Numbered from the stretch's first letter, positions 17,504 through 27,142 are shown. The stretch is 64,000 bases of DNA from Mesonia sp. HuA40 (GCF_008017835.1 NZ_VRLT01000011.1:1-64000), one strand, 5' to 3'. Numbers and translations are program-made. Notes: generated from the letters alone by a model not told the origin.

Positions 17504-18420
17504 TGACAAAAAAGCGAGAAATAAGTTTTAAAAAAAAGCCTTTAGCTTGGTTTGAAGCCAAGGCTAGGAGCATTAAATTACCTGGCTTAAACGGCTTAAG
17601 CGTTTATGATTTGGGTGAGTTATATGCGCTGGGCATTATAAAAGGAACTTTTTCTACGCGAGCCAGCTCAATTGCTTTTAGCTTCTTTATGGCTATTTTC
17701 CCGTTTTTGCTGTTTGTGTTAAACTTGATTCCTTTTGTTTGGTTTATAGACGATTTTCATTTAGTGCTTTTGTCTTTTATAGATTCATTCTTACCTCCCC
17801 AAACTTCTGGTTTTTTTAATGAAATTTTTGCAGATATTTTTAATAATCCAAGAGGTGGTTTATTGAGTTTTGTATTTATACTTTCTATTTTTTTAATGGC
17901 CAATGGTGTAAATGCAATTTTTACCGGATTTGAATTTTCTTACCATACGCATATTAATCGATCGATTATTCGGCAATATATGGTTGCTGTAATCACCGCA
18001 ATTATACTGGCTATTTTGGTTCTGGTCGCTGTTATAGTGCTTTTTTACTTAACTTTTATCATAGAAAATTTAAAGGCCCTTGGTTTGTTTACAGATGGCC
18101 TGCAATGGGCGCAATTTGGTAGGTATGTAGTGGTAATACTCCTCATTTATAATGCTGTTGCTATTTTATACTATTTTGGAACTAAAGAGGGCAGACAGTC
18201 TAGGTATTTCTCGCTTGGCGCGCTTTTCACCACCTTATTAATCTTGTTGAACACCTATTTATTCAGTATTTACATAGAAAATTTTAATAATTACAATGAG
18301 CTTTACGGAAGTATTGGTGCTTTACTAATTTTGCTTATATATATATGGCTAAATGCAAACATATTGTTGTTAGGCTTTGAATTAAATGCAACTATTTATA
18401 GATTAAAACAAAAAAAGTGA
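17503..18420 (+). CDS. YihY/BrkB family inner-membrane protein
   Basis: 305 aa with six predicted transmembrane segments and a cytoplasmic N-terminus of about 45 residues. SIAFSFFMAIFPFLLF and YGSIGALLILLIYIWLNA are the family hallmarks. Despite old names (ribonuclease BN, virulence factor BrkB), the biochemical function is not settled. It is coupled to nadC by a 1-base TAATG overlap. Confidence 0.9.
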   Translation: MTKKREISFKKKPLAWFEAKARSIKLPGLNGLSVYDLGELYALGIIKGTFSTRASSIAFSFFMAIFPFLLFVLNLIPFVWFIDDFHLVLLSFIDSFLPPQTSGFFNEIFADIFNNPRGGLLSFVFILSIFLMANGVNAIFTGFEFSYHTHINRSIIRQYMVAVITAIILAILVLVAVIVLFYLTFIIENLKALGLFTDGLQWAQFGRYVVVILLIYNAVAILYYFGTKEGRQSRYFSLGALFTTLLILLNTYLFSIYIENFNNYNELYGSIGALLILLIYIWLNANILLLGFELNATIYRLKQKK

Positions 18421-18447
18421 TAAATTAGGCTTACAAATCTGAACACT

Positions 18448-19008
18448 ATGAAAACACACATTAATTTATTATTGGCGCTATTTATTGCTTTTACAGGCTA
18501 TAGCCAAACACAAGTAGGAGGGGTAACTTTGCCCAATACAATGAAAATAGGAGAACATCAAACCGTACTTAACGGTGCTGGAGTAAGAGAAAAGCTATGG
18601 ATAGACCTTTATGTTGGGGCGCTTTATCTTACAGAAAAGAAAAGTAGTGCCAAAGAAATCTTAGATAGTAACGAACCAATGGCGGTACGTCTTCAAATCG
18701 TTTCAAAATTAGTTTCGAGTAGTAAAATGATAGAGGCCGTAGAAGACGGCTTTAAAAAATCAACCAACAATAATGTAGCTCCACTTCGCAAACAAATCGA
18801 TCAATTTATAGGGTTTTTTGAGGAAGATATTGTTAAAGGGGATATTTTTGATATTACCTACCAACCCGAGCGTGGAGTAGTAGCCTATAAAAATGGAGAG
18901 CAAAGAGGAGTAATACAGGGTGAGGCATTTAAACGAGCATTATTTGGTATTTGGTTAGACAAAAAGCCAGCAGATGACGATTTAAAAGAAGGCATGTTGG
19001 GTAAATAA
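18448..19008 (+). CDS. chalcone-isomerase-like secreted protein
   Basis: 186 aa with a signal peptide ending near TGYSQ (about residue 20). The mature part matches the bacterial chalcone isomerase-like fold (Chalcone_isomerase family). The LNGAGVREKLWIDLYVGALYL segment (in part) near residue 42 binds the fatty acid or flavonoid in homologues. True flavonoid isomerase activity is not expected here. A fatty-acid-binding envelope role is plausible but inferred. The gene lies 27 bp after the YihY gene, probably in the same transcript. Confidence 0.85.
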   Translation: MKTHINLLLALFIAFTGYSQTQVGGVTLPNTMKIGEHQTVLNGAGVREKLWIDLYVGALYLTEKKSSAKEILDSNEPMAVRLQIVSKLVSSSKMIEAVEDGFKKSTNNNVAPLRKQIDQFIGFFEEDIVKGDIFDITYQPERGVVAYKNGEQRGVIQGEAFKRALFGIWLDKKPADDDLKEGMLGK

Positions 19009-19050
19009 GTTAGACCGTTTAAATAAATTGAAGCTATTAAAGCTTTTGGC

Positions 19051-19082
19051 TTGCCTATGAGTCATAATCTTTAATAGCTTTG
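19051..19082 (+). promoter_or_regulatory. priA promoter
   Basis: TTG at 19051-19053, 21-base spacer, TAGCTTTG at 19075-19082. The ATG follows at 19099. Confidence 0.6.
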
Positions 19083-19098
19083 TGTTTTAATAAGCTTT

Positions 19099-21558
19099 AT
19101 GAATTTTTATATAGATGTAATTATCCCCTTGGCTATAAACAATACCTTTACTTATGCGATAAGTCATGAGGAATATGATTTACTGCAACCCGGTATGAGG
19201 GTGGCAGTACCTTTTGGTAAATCTAAAATCTATACCGGTATCGTTGCAAAAATACATCAGCAGCATCCAGAAATTTATACGCCAAAATTTATAGAAACCA
19301 TTCTTGATCAGTCGCCGATAGTAAGCAGACTTCAATTGGAGTTCTGGAAATGGATTAGCTCTTATTATCTGTGTAGTCTAGGCGAAGTAATGCGAGCGGC
19401 TTTACCTGGTATTTTTCTACTTGAAAGTGAAACTGTGATTCAACGCAATAATCAACACGATGCCTTAGATCTTACCCATCATCAGCTTAGTGACGAACAA
19501 TTTTTAGTGCTTGAGGCATTGCAAAAACAATCGCATTTAAAAATCAAAGAAGTGGGGCAATTGCTGGGTAAAAAAAATGTATTGCCCATTTTGCAAGAAA
19601 TGGCTCAGAAAAAGTATATTCTATTAGAGCAAGAAATCTTTGAGCAATACAAGCCTAAATTGATTAATTATGTGCGTTTAAGCGAATCTTATGAAAATCA
19701 ACAGGCTATGAATGCAATGTTAGAAGAATTGGGAAGAGCTCATAAACAAAAAGAGATTGTGATGCAATTTTTTACCTTAAAAGCACAATCGAATAAACCT
19801 ATTTCTAGAAAAAAACTAAAAGAAAAAGCGCAAGCTTCAGATGCCTCCTTAAATGCTTTGGTTGATAAAGGTTATTTAGAAGAATACACGCTTCAAATAG
19901 ATCGGGTGCAAAACCAAAACCAAGAAATTCAACAAGCAATTAATTTAAGCGCAGAACAGCAGGCGGCTTTGAACCAAATTGAGGCCAACTATAAATCTTC
20001 AAAACCTATATTATTTCATGGGATAACCTCTTCGGGTAAAACCGAAGTGTACATTAAGTTGATAGATAAGCAGATTAAAAAAGGCAAACAGGTACTTTTT
20101 TTAGTCCCCGAGATTGCGCTGACCACCCAGCTCATCAAACGTTTAGAAGCCTACTTTGGCCAGGAGGTGATGGTTTATCATAGTAAATACTCACAACAAG
20201 AACGCTTTGAGACCTACCTGCATATTTATAATCAAACCAAAGGAAAAATTATCGTAGGAACGCGTTCGGCTTTATTATTACCTTTTCAGGATTTAGGATT
20301 GATTTTGGTTGATGAGAGTCACGAGAATTCATTTAAGCAATTAAATCCCGCTCCACGATACCACGCAAGAGATGCTGCAGTAGTACTTAGTCATCTCTGT
20401 AAAGCTTCCATTGTTTTGGGTACGGCTACTCCGAGTATAGAATCTTATTACAATGCTCAAATAGATAAGTATGCTCTGGTTAGTCTAAAAAAACGCTATG
20501 GACCAGTAGTGCCCCCTGAAATTCATTTGATCAACCTTAAAGAAAAATATAAGCGTAAGCAGATGAAAGGTCATTTTTCTGATGTGCTTACCGAGGCAAT
20601 AGAGCAAACTTTATTGGCAGGTAAACAGGTTATCCTTTTTCAAAACAGAAGAGGATATTCCCCCACACTAGAATGTCATACTTGTGGGCACAGTCCGCAT
20701 TGTCCCAATTGTGACGTGAGTCTTACCTTTCATAAACACAATAATAGTTTGCGTTGCCATTATTGTGGTTATCATATTGCCATGCAAAAAGCGTGTATGG
20801 CTTGTGGGAGTAGCGAGGTAAGTACCAAAGGATTTGGAACAGAGCAAATAGAAACCGAGTTAAATACTTTGTTGCCCAAAGCTCGTGTTGCCCGAATGGA
20901 CTTGGATACCACCCGAGGTAAAAATGCTTACGATAAAATTATAGATAAATTTGAACAGCATAGTATAGATATTTTAGTAGGTACACAAATGCTAACCAAA
21001 GGACTTGATTTTAGGAATGTAGATTTAGTGGGCGTAATGAATGCCGATAACTTATTAAACTTCCCCGATTTTAGGGCTCATGAGCGTAGTTTTCAAATGT
21101 TGGTTCAAGTGGCCGGTCGAGCCGGAAGAACAGCTAAGCAGGGTAAAGTACTTATTCAAACCTTTAATCCGCATCATCAGATTTTACAACAGGTAACCAC
21201 CAATAGCTATGAAGATATGTTCAAAGAGCAGGTGTATGAACGTAAGAATTTTAAATACCCTCCATTCTATAGACTAATAAAAATTACCTGTAAACAGAGG
21301 GATTACAATGCCGTAGAAGAGGCATCCTTATGGCTCTCGGAAGCTTTGCGTCAAGGTTTACGCGATAATGTTCTGGGTCCAGAGTTTCCTGCGGTTGCAC
21401 GTATACGCAATGAGTACCGCAAAAATATTATTGTAAAAATACCGATGAATTATTCCGTAAAGAAGACAAAAGACTTTATTTTAAAAGTAAAAAAGTCTTA
21501 TGAGTCTATAGGAAAATTCAGAAAAGTTAAGTTAACGATAGATGTAGACCCTGTTTAA
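19099..21558 (+). CDS. priA: primosomal replication protein N' (PriA helicase)
   Basis: Superfamily 2 DNA helicase that reloads the replisome at stalled forks. It has 819 aa. An N-terminal 3'-DNA-binding domain is followed by Walker A GITSSGKTE (near residue 311) and the DEAH-like DESHEN box. The zinc-binding cysteine cluster (CHTC, CPNC, CHYC, CMAC; about residues 526-575) sits inside helicase lobe 2, as usual. VAGRAGR is motif VI. The stop overlaps the convergent LytTR gene by 4 bp. Confidence 0.96.
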   Translation: MNFYIDVIIPLAINNTFTYAISHEEYDLLQPGMRVAVPFGKSKIYTGIVAKIHQQHPEIYTPKFIETILDQSPIVSRLQLEFWKWISSYYLCSLGEVMRAALPGIFLLESETVIQRNNQHDALDLTHHQLSDEQFLVLEALQKQSHLKIKEVGQLLGKKNVLPILQEMAQKKYILLEQEIFEQYKPKLINYVRLSESYENQQAMNAMLEELGRAHKQKEIVMQFFTLKAQSNKPISRKKLKEKAQASDASLNALVDKGYLEEYTLQIDRVQNQNQEIQQAINLSAEQQAALNQIEANYKSSKPILFHGITSSGKTEVYIKLIDKQIKKGKQVLFLVPEIALTTQLIKRLEAYFGQEVMVYHSKYSQQERFETYLHIYNQTKGKIIVGTRSALLLPFQDLGLILVDESHENSFKQLNPAPRYHARDAAVVLSHLCKASIVLGTATPSIESYYNAQIDKYALVSLKKRYGPVVPPEIHLINLKEKYKRKQMKGHFSDVLTEAIEQTLLAGKQVILFQNRRGYSPTLECHTCGHSPHCPNCDVSLTFHKHNNSLRCHYCGYHIAMQKACMACGSSEVSTKGFGTEQIETELNTLLPKARVARMDLDTTRGKNAYDKIIDKFEQHSIDILVGTQMLTKGLDFRNVDLVGVMNADNLLNFPDFRAHERSFQMLVQVAGRAGRTAKQGKVLIQTFNPHHQILQQVTTNSYEDMFKEQVYERKNFKYPPFYRLIKITCKQRDYNAVEEASLWLSEALRQGLRDNVLGPEFPAVARIRNEYRKNIIVKIPMNYSVKKTKDFILKVKKSYESIGKFRKVKLTIDVDPV

Positions 21559-22271
21559 GAGATTCCGATACTCGCCATAGCAAAATCTAACTCTTTCTTG
21601 CGGTTACGGCTAATAGGTATTTCTATATCTTTAATCCAAAGGTTTTTTGACTCGTATTTCTTTATTTTGCTTAAGTTTACAATATATGATTTATGTACTC
21701 TTAAAAATTGATCACTAGGCAAACGCTCGTTAAACCCTTTTAAGGTAGAAAGAACGGTGTACGTTTGTTCCTTGGTTACAACTTTCACATAATCACCAAA
21801 AGCTTGAACAAACTTGATGTCGTCTAAAAACACTTTAAAATTTTTAAAATTGCTTTTAATCATGATGTAATTATTGTCTGAGATACGCTCTTTTTTAATA
21901 CGCAATTTAAAGAAATCGAGCACCTTGCTTATAGCAAAATCAAAGCGTTTGGCACTAACGGGTTTTTGCAAAAAATCGATGGCTTTGTAATCAAAAGCTT
22001 TAAAGGCATACTGAGTTTTACCCGTAATAAAAATAATTTGTGGTTGTTTTTCAAGATTGTCGAGTAAATCAAAACCAGAGATAATGGGCATTTCAATATC
22101 AAGGAAGATGAGATCGATATCTTCATTCTTTAAAGTTTCCTTAACTTTAATAGCGTTATTATGTTCGGCAATTAACTCTAAATTTGGATGATCTTTAACC
22201 AATTTGGTGATTGAAATTCGTTGAATGGTAGAATCATCCACAACTATGCAATTTAATTTAATATCATCCAC
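21555..22271 (-). CDS. LytTR-type response regulator
   Basis: 238 aa. The receiver domain (about 1-120) has acidic residues VDD at 11-13, phospho-acceptor Asp58 (FLDIEMP) and Lys in LQKPVSAKRF. The C-terminal LytTR DNA-binding domain (about 135-235) includes FLRVHKSYIVNL and PISRNRKKEL. It is of the LytR/AlgR type that usually pairs with a LytS-like kinase, but no kinase gene is adjacent, so it is orphaned in this window. Confidence 0.93.
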   Translation of the reverse strand: MDDIKLNCIVVDDSTIQRISITKLVKDHPNLELIAEHNNAIKVKETLKNEDIDLIFLDIEMPIISGFDLLDNLEKQPQIIFITGKTQYAFKAFDYKAIDFLQKPVSAKRFDFAISKVLDFFKLRIKKERISDNNYIMIKSNFKNFKVFLDDIKFVQAFGDYVKVVTKEQTYTVLSTLKGFNERLPSDQFLRVHKSYIVNLSKIKKYESKNLWIKDIEIPISRNRKKELDFAMASIGIS

Positions 22272-22356
22272 AGGTTATTGGTGTTGGTTATATGGTCTAA
22301 ATGTAAGCAACTTTCGATTAACTCACAAATTATAGGAATAAAAAAATAAGCCAAAC

Positions 22357-22386
22357 TTGCTTATTCGATAAAAAAACGTATTTTTG
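22357..22386 (+). promoter_or_regulatory. rpsF-rpsR-rplI promoter
   Basis: TTG at 22357-22359, 19-base spacer, TATTTTTG at 22379-22386. It overlaps the extended open frame beginning at 22384, supporting the later rpsF start at 22414. Confidence 0.75.
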
Positions 22387-22413
22387 CATCCAAATTTTAT
22401 TAAATCATACATT

Positions 22414-22752
22414 ATGAATCATTATGAAACTGTTTTCATCTTGAATCCCGTTTTATCTGAAGACCAGGTAAAGGAAACAGTAAAGAAATATGAAGATTTT
22501 CTTGTTTCTAAAGGGGCGAAGATGGTTAACAAGGAGAACTGGGGGCTTAAGAAGCTTGCCTATCCTATCCAACACAAAAAAAGTGGATTTTACAACTTAT
22601 TTGAATTTCAAGTAGATGGTGAAGCTATCGAGCCTTTTGAACTTATGTTTAGAAGAGACGAGGCGGTGATGCGATATCTTACGGTGAAATTAGATAAGCA
22701 CGCCATCGAATGGGCACAAAAAAGAGTTAAAAGAAACAAAGAAAAAGCGTAA
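22414..22752 (+). CDS. rpsF: 30S ribosomal protein S6
   Basis: 112 aa from the ATG at 22414 ([15 protein letters not shown]). An upstream in-frame codon at 22384 falls inside the promoter and is rejected. The central [11 protein letters not shown] segment is the S6 signature. It lacks the long acidic tail of enterobacterial S6. It is followed 2 bp later by rpsR, and no ssb or priB lies between them. Confidence 0.97.
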   Translation: MNHYETVFILNPVLSEDQVKETVKKYEDFLVSKGAKMVNKENWGLKKLAYPIQHKKSGFYNLFEFQVDGEAIEPFELMFRRDEAVMRYLTVKLDKHAIEWAQKRVKRNKEKA

Positions 22753-22754
22753 GT

Positions 22755-23051
22755 ATGTCATCTATAGAGCAACAAGCTAAAGGAAAAAAAGATGGGGAAA
22801 TTAGATATTTAACGCCTTTAAATATCGAAACCTCGAAAACAAAAAAATATTGTCGTTTTAAAAGATCAGGTATCAAGTATATCGATTACAAAGATCCAGA
22901 TTTTTTAATGGCTTTTGTAAATGAGCAAGGTAAATTGTTACCTAGAAGATTAACAGGAACTTCTCTTAAATATCAAAGAAAAGTAGCTGTAGCGGTAAAA
23001 AGAGCTCGTCATTTAGCATTAATGCCATACGTTGGTGATTTATTAAAATAA
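22755..23051 (+). CDS. rpsR: 30S ribosomal protein S18
   Basis: 98 aa. Small-subunit protein that binds S6. The basic C-terminal part [22 protein letters not shown] is typical (shown in part), and [27 protein letters not shown] holds the core (in part). It has a slightly extended N-terminus, as in other Bacteroidota. Middle gene of the three-gene ribosomal operon. Confidence 0.97.
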   Translation: MSSIEQQAKGKKDGEIRYLTPLNIETSKTKKYCRFKRSGIKYIDYKDPDFLMAFVNEQGKLLPRRLTGTSLKYQRKVAVAVKRARHLALMPYVGDLLK

Positions 23052-23064
23052 AAGAAACGACATT

Positions 23065-23514
23065 ATGGAACTGATATTAAAGAAAGACGTTGAAAATTTA
23101 GGATTTATTGATGATATCGTAACCGTTAAGAACGGCTATGGTAGAAACTATCTAATCCCACAAGGATATGCAGAGTTAGCTACACCTTCTGCTAAGAAAA
23201 TGTTAGCAGAAACTTTAAAGCAACGTGCATATAAAGAGAAGAAGTTTGTTGAAGAAGCACAAGAACTGCAAGCTAAAGCAAATAAGTTAGAGCTTACTTT
23301 GACAGCCAAAGCAGGAGCTGGAGATAAGATGTTTGGTAGTATTACTGCAGCAGACTTGGCCGAAGCCTTAGTAAAAAACGATGTGAACATCGATAAAAAA
23401 TACATCACTATTTTGGGTGGTAACATTAAGCGTTTAGGTCAATACGAAGCTAAACTACGTTTCCATAGAGAAGTGGTAGCCGATTTTACTTTTGAAGTAG
23501 TTGGTGAAAATTAA
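23065..23514 (+). CDS. rplI: 50S ribosomal protein L9
   Basis: 149 aa. The N-terminal rRNA-binding domain has the classic GYGRNYLIPQGYA motif (residues 23-35). A long connecting helix and C-terminal domain with LFGSIT-like MFGSITAADLA follow. Last gene of the operon, followed by a strong hairpin terminator. Confidence 0.97.
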   Translation: MELILKKDVENLGFIDDIVTVKNGYGRNYLIPQGYAELATPSAKKMLAETLKQRAYKEKKFVEEAQELQAKANKLELTLTAKAGAGDKMFGSITAADLAEALVKNDVNIDKKYITILGGNIKRLGQYEAKLRFHREVVADFTFEVVGEN

Positions 23515-23531
23515 TCTTACCTGAAAAACTT

Positions 23532-23563
23532 AAAGCCTATCTATGCGATAGGCTTTTTTTTTA
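23532..23563 (+). terminator. rplI terminator
   Basis: Ten-bp stem AAAGCCTATC / GATAGGCTTT with a 5-base loop, followed by a run of T. Confidence 0.85.
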
Positions 23564-23593
23564 TCTTATTTTTAAAATAAATACTTTTTGTTT

Positions 23594-24064
23594 ATGAAAT
23601 ATCAACGTCTAAGCCAAGAACAATTTAAAGAAATGCATCAAGAATTTATTAATTTCTTGGCCAGTCAGTCTATTACAGCCAATGAATGGGAAGAGATTAA
23701 AAAAAACAAACCTGAAGTTGCCGAAGAAGAGCTCGATATCTTTAGTGATTTGATTTGGGAGGGAGTGTTGAGAAAAGTAAAATATCTAGAGCATTATTCA
23801 CCGCAGCATTTATTTCTTTTCTCTATGGATGAAGACTTTATAACGCTAATTGGTATTAAGGTTAAGAATGAAACTATTAATATAACCACCCGTGAGGGAT
23901 ATCGTTGGCTACAACAAAATTTGACCCATGAAGATGTAGAGCTATACACATCGAAAAAGGCTTTAAAAGCCGACCGTAATAAAGATGTATTCGCCTTGAT
24001 TCAACAAGGGGCGCAGATAACTAAAGGAGAGTTATTTACCTATTTTCAAAAAATAGTTGATTAG
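23594..24064 (+). CDS. DUF6495 family protein
   Basis: 156 aa from the ATG at 23594; a TTG two codons upstream is also in frame. The EFINFLASQSITANEWE and EEELDIFSDLIWEGVL stretches (residues about 14-60) are those of a flavobacterial family of unknown function that I recognise by pattern. Acidic and soluble, with no signal or membrane segment. It stands alone between the ribosomal terminator and the convergent permease gene. Function unknown. Confidence 0.75.
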   Translation: MKYQRLSQEQFKEMHQEFINFLASQSITANEWEEIKKNKPEVAEEELDIFSDLIWEGVLRKVKYLEHYSPQHLFLFSMDEDFITLIGIKVKNETINITTREGYRWLQQNLTHEDVELYTSKKALKADRNKDVFALIQQGAQITKGELFTYFQKIVD

Positions 24065-24112
24065 GGTCTAAATACTTCAAAGGAATGAATAGGCTTTAGG
24101 TCTAACCATAGT

Positions 24113-25354
24113 TTATTCATACCTTAAAGACTCTATTGGGTCCTGTTTGGCGGCTTTTATAGCGGGGTAAGAGCCAGATATTATAGCAATTAAAAGAGAA
24201 ATAATTGTGGCCCAAATGATGGCTACCCAGGGGATGCTAAATTGAAAGTCAAAACTTTGAGCTACCGCAAAACCAATGAGCATACCCAGAAAAATACCTA
24301 TGATGCCTCCCAACTGACCAATAATTATTGTTTCGCTAAAAAACTGCAGTGCTATGGTGTTTCTTTTTGCGCCAAGCGCTTTTCTAACTCCTATTTCTCG
24401 TGTGCGTTCGGTTACCGATACCAACATAATATTCATTAAAGCAATAGAAGAACCCAAAATAGTTATAATCGAAATAATCCAAGCAGCAAAATCCAACACG
24501 CTCGTTATTTTAAAAATTTCATTAAGCAAACTATCGCTGCGTTCAATACCAAAATTATTTTCTTCTTTAGGATTAAGTTTTCTAATCTTTCTAAAGGTTA
24601 TAACTGCTTCGTCTTGCGCACCCTCTAAAAAATTTTTATCGGCTACTTTTATACTGATGTTGTAATTGGGTTGAATACTAGTGAACATACTTCGCGCCCT
24701 TTGAAGAGGAATAAGTACCCGTAAGTCTTCGTTATTTCCAAAAGTTGACCCCTTACCTTCTAAAACTCCTATTATTTTAAATTTTGCTCCTCTAATACTA
24801 ATGGTTTTTTGAAGAGGATCACTGTTTTTGAATAAGCCTTTTTTAAAATCGGCACCTACAATACACACATTAGAATTGTTTTCTATATCAAAAAAAGAAA
24901 AATCACGCCCTTCTTCCAATTGCAAACCACTATTGCTTAGGAAGTGCTCATTAACGCCAATTACGCGTACCTCAGGATCTGTTTTATCTTGTTTATACTT
25001 TACTTCAGCTTGGCTGGTACCTGTAAAGGATATACTGGTAGTAGCATTTGGGAACTGAAAATTTTCTTTAAAATCTATCGCATTCCTGTAAGATATAATG
25101 GGGTTGATTTTGTTTCGTTCTCCACGCCCGCGAGTTTGTACACTAAAATTATACCGTTGAAGATTAAAAGTGTTGGCACCCATAGAGGTGAAATCGCTGG
25201 TTATTGTGTTTTCTAAAGCATTAACTGCACTTAAGATACCTACTAGCGCGGTAATTCCTATGGCAATAATAAGAACGGTTAAAATTGTTCTTAAAAGTTG
25301 TGTTCTTATGCTATCTAATGCAATTCTTACATTTTCCCGAAATAAACCAAACAT
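24113..25354 (-). CDS. MacB/FtsX-type ABC transporter permease
   Basis: 413 aa. One N-terminal transmembrane helix (about 18-42) leads into a periplasmic MacB core domain of about 220 residues and three C-terminal helices. The cytoplasmic coupling segment TERTREIGVRKALGAKR (about residue 311) is diagnostic. Such permeases move lipoproteins, peptides or drugs, or transmit force to envelope enzymes. No ATPase gene is adjacent; the LolD-like ATPase at 44.7 kb is far away. Substrate unknown. Confidence 0.9.
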   Translation of the reverse strand: MFGLFRENVRIALDSIRTQLLRTILTVLIIAIGITALVGILSAVNALENTITSDFTSMGANTFNLQRYNFSVQTRGRGERNKINPIISYRNAIDFKENFQFPNATTSISFTGTSQAEVKYKQDKTDPEVRVIGVNEHFLSNSGLQLEEGRDFSFFDIENNSNVCIVGADFKKGLFKNSDPLQKTISIRGAKFKIIGVLEGKGSTFGNNEDLRVLIPLQRARSMFTSIQPNYNISIKVADKNFLEGAQDEAVITFRKIRKLNPKEENNFGIERSDSLLNEIFKITSVLDFAAWIISIITILGSSIALMNIMLVSVTERTREIGVRKALGAKRNTIALQFFSETIIIGQLGGIIGIFLGMLIGFAVAQSFDFQFSIPWVAIIWATIISLLIAIISGSYPAIKAAKQDPIESLRYE

Positions 25355-25428
25355 AGGTGCGTTTTAATTGTTGTTTATAAGACGAGTGAAAGTACAAAAA
25401 GTTACTTATTTTATCTGATTTGTTTCAG

Positions 25429-25436
25429 TATATTTG
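25429..25436 (+). promoter_or_regulatory. hisS -7 promoter box
   Basis: TATATTTG, 17 bases upstream of the hisS ATG. No good TTG is seen at the usual distance, so the -33 element is weak. Confidence 0.45.
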
Positions 25437-25453
25437 GACTCTAAAAGAAAACT

Positions 25454-26827
25454 ATGGCTCAGAAACCTTCAATACCAAAAGGAACGCGTGATTTTTCTGC
25501 GCAAGAAGTAAACAAAAGAAACTACATAATAAATACAATAAAAAACCAATTTACAAAATTTGGATTTCAACCCATTGAAACACCTAGTTTTGAGAATTAT
25601 GATACCCTAATGGGAAAATATGGGGAAGAGGGAGATCGGCTAATTTTTAAAATTTTAAATAGTGGTGATTTTCTTAAAAAAGTAAACCCCAATGATATTA
25701 AGTCTGAAAACACTTTGGCAATAACGCCTAAAATTGCCGAGAAAGCTTTGCGTTATGATTTAACGGTTCCATTTGCACGCTACGTGGTACAACACCAAAA
25801 TGAACTAGACTTTCCATTTAAACGCTATCAAATTCAACCAGTATGGCGTGCCGATAGACCTCAAAAAGGAAGATTTAGAGAGTTTTATCAATGCGATGCA
25901 GATGTGGTAGGAAGCCAGAGTTTATGGCAAGAAGTAGAGTTTGTTCAACTTTATGACGAAGTTTTTACTCAGCTCAAATTAGAAGGTGTTCAAATAAAAA
26001 TTAATAATCGTAAAATCTTATCGGGTTTTGCCGAAATTATCGGTCAGTCAGATAAGCTGATTGATTTTACCGTTGCACTCGATAAATTAGATAAAATAGG
26101 AAAAGAGGCGGTTATAGAAGAAATGAAGGCCAAAGGTATTACAGCTCAAGCAATTGATACTATACAGCCTATTTTTAACTTAAAAGGTGATTTTAGCGAG
26201 CAGATAGCCAGCTTAAAAAATATTTTGCTAGCATCTAAGAGTGGTTTAGAAGGCTTACAAGAACTAGAGTTTATCCAACAAGCCATAGAGAATATGCCTT
26301 TAAAAACAGCAAAATTAACACTAGATGTTACCTTGGCTCGTGGTTTAAATTATTACACCGGCGCTATTTTTGAAATTGCAGCACCACCGCAAGTAAAAAT
26401 GGGATCTATTGGTGGAGGAGGTCGCTATGATGATTTAACCGGTATATTCGGGTTAAAGAATATGAGTGGGGTAGGAATTTCTTTTGGTTTAGACCGAATT
26501 TATTTAGTGCTTGAAGAATTAAAACTATTTCCAAAAAAGACTGATGCTCAAACTCAAGTAATCTTTATAAATTTTGGACATCAAGAAGCCTTATACGCTA
26601 TGCAAGCGATACGACTGCTAAGAGATGAGGGGGTAGCCGCTGAATTATACCCAGATGAGGCTAAAATGAAAAAACAAATGAATTATGCCAATAAAAGAGC
26701 CATACCATTTGTAGTATTAGCTGGTAGTAAAGAGATGCAGAAAGAACAATTTACATTAAAGAATATGATGACCGGTGAGCAAAACAATGTAAACCTTCAA
26801 GAGCTTAAAAAACTGGTTAAAGCTTAG
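25454..26827 (+). CDS. hisS: histidyl-tRNA synthetase
   Basis: Class II aminoacyl-tRNA synthetase, 457 aa. Motif 2 includes FKRYQIQPVWRADRPQKGRFREF (in part, near residue 117). The histidine-A motif LARGLNYYTGAIFE (about 296) and motif 3 GVGISFGLDRIYL are all present. The C-terminal anticodon-binding domain starts near residue 365. It is monocistronic with its own terminator. The cognate tRNA-His gene is 23 kb upstream. Confidence 0.96.
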   Translation: MAQKPSIPKGTRDFSAQEVNKRNYIINTIKNQFTKFGFQPIETPSFENYDTLMGKYGEEGDRLIFKILNSGDFLKKVNPNDIKSENTLAITPKIAEKALRYDLTVPFARYVVQHQNELDFPFKRYQIQPVWRADRPQKGRFREFYQCDADVVGSQSLWQEVEFVQLYDEVFTQLKLEGVQIKINNRKILSGFAEIIGQSDKLIDFTVALDKLDKIGKEAVIEEMKAKGITAQAIDTIQPIFNLKGDFSEQIASLKNILLASKSGLEGLQELEFIQQAIENMPLKTAKLTLDVTLARGLNYYTGAIFEIAAPPQVKMGSIGGGGRYDDLTGIFGLKNMSGVGISFGLDRIYLVLEELKLFPKKTDAQTQVIFINFGHQEALYAMQAIRLLRDEGVAAELYPDEAKMKKQMNYANKRAIPFVVLAGSKEMQKEQFTLKNMMTGEQNNVNLQELKKLVKA

Positions 26828-26846
26828 TTTTTTGTTGAATAAAATT

Positions 26847-26884
26847 AAAAGGAGAAACAGCAACAATAATTTCTCCTTTTTTTG
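26847..26884 (+). terminator. hisS terminator
   Basis: Eleven-bp stem AAAAGGAGAAA / TTTCTCCTTTT (26847-26857 and 26870-26880) with a 12-base loop and trailing T-run. Confidence 0.8.
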
Positions 26885-26900
26885 CTTAAAAATTAAATTA

Positions 26901-26935
26901 AAAAAACCTTAAAGTTATATACCTTAAGGTTTTTT
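26901..26935 (-). terminator. tRNA-Met terminator
   Basis: Twelve-bp stem AAAAAACCTTAA / TTAAGGTTTTTT located directly after the 3' end of the minus-strand tRNA. It is symmetric and could act in both directions. Confidence 0.75.
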
Positions 26936-26941
26936 ATTTTG

Positions 26942-27015
26942 TAGCGAGACCGAGATTTGAACTCGGGACCTCCGGGTTATGAATCCGACGCTCTAACCAA
27001 CTGAGCTACCTCGCC
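26942..27015 (-). tRNA. tRNA-Met (CAT), elongator type
   Basis: Cloverleaf on the minus strand: acceptor GGCGAGG pairs with TCTCGCT (two G-T pairs). D-arm is TAGCTCAGTTGG, anticodon loop TTCATAA with anticodon CAT, and T-loop TTCAAAT. The paired first base argues against initiator tRNA. A CAT tRNA could also be the lysidine-modified tRNA-Ile, so the elongator call is tentative. Its promoter and leader match those of tRNA-His. Confidence 0.9.
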
Positions 27016-27026
27016 GTTTGCGGGTG

Positions 27027-27056
27027 CAAATATAAAATTATTTTACAATAACCCAA
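27027..27056 (-). promoter_or_regulatory. tRNA-Met promoter
   Basis: TATATTTG at 27027-27034 and TTG at 27054-27056 on the minus strand, with an exact 19-base spacer. The conserved leader CACCCGCAAAC lies directly before the tRNA. Confidence 0.75.
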
Positions 27057-27142
27057 ATATCTTTTAGAAAATAAAAGCAACTTTTTTTCATGGTTTTTTA
27101 ATAAAGAATATATATATTGCCTCACAACTAAGAATAATCGTT

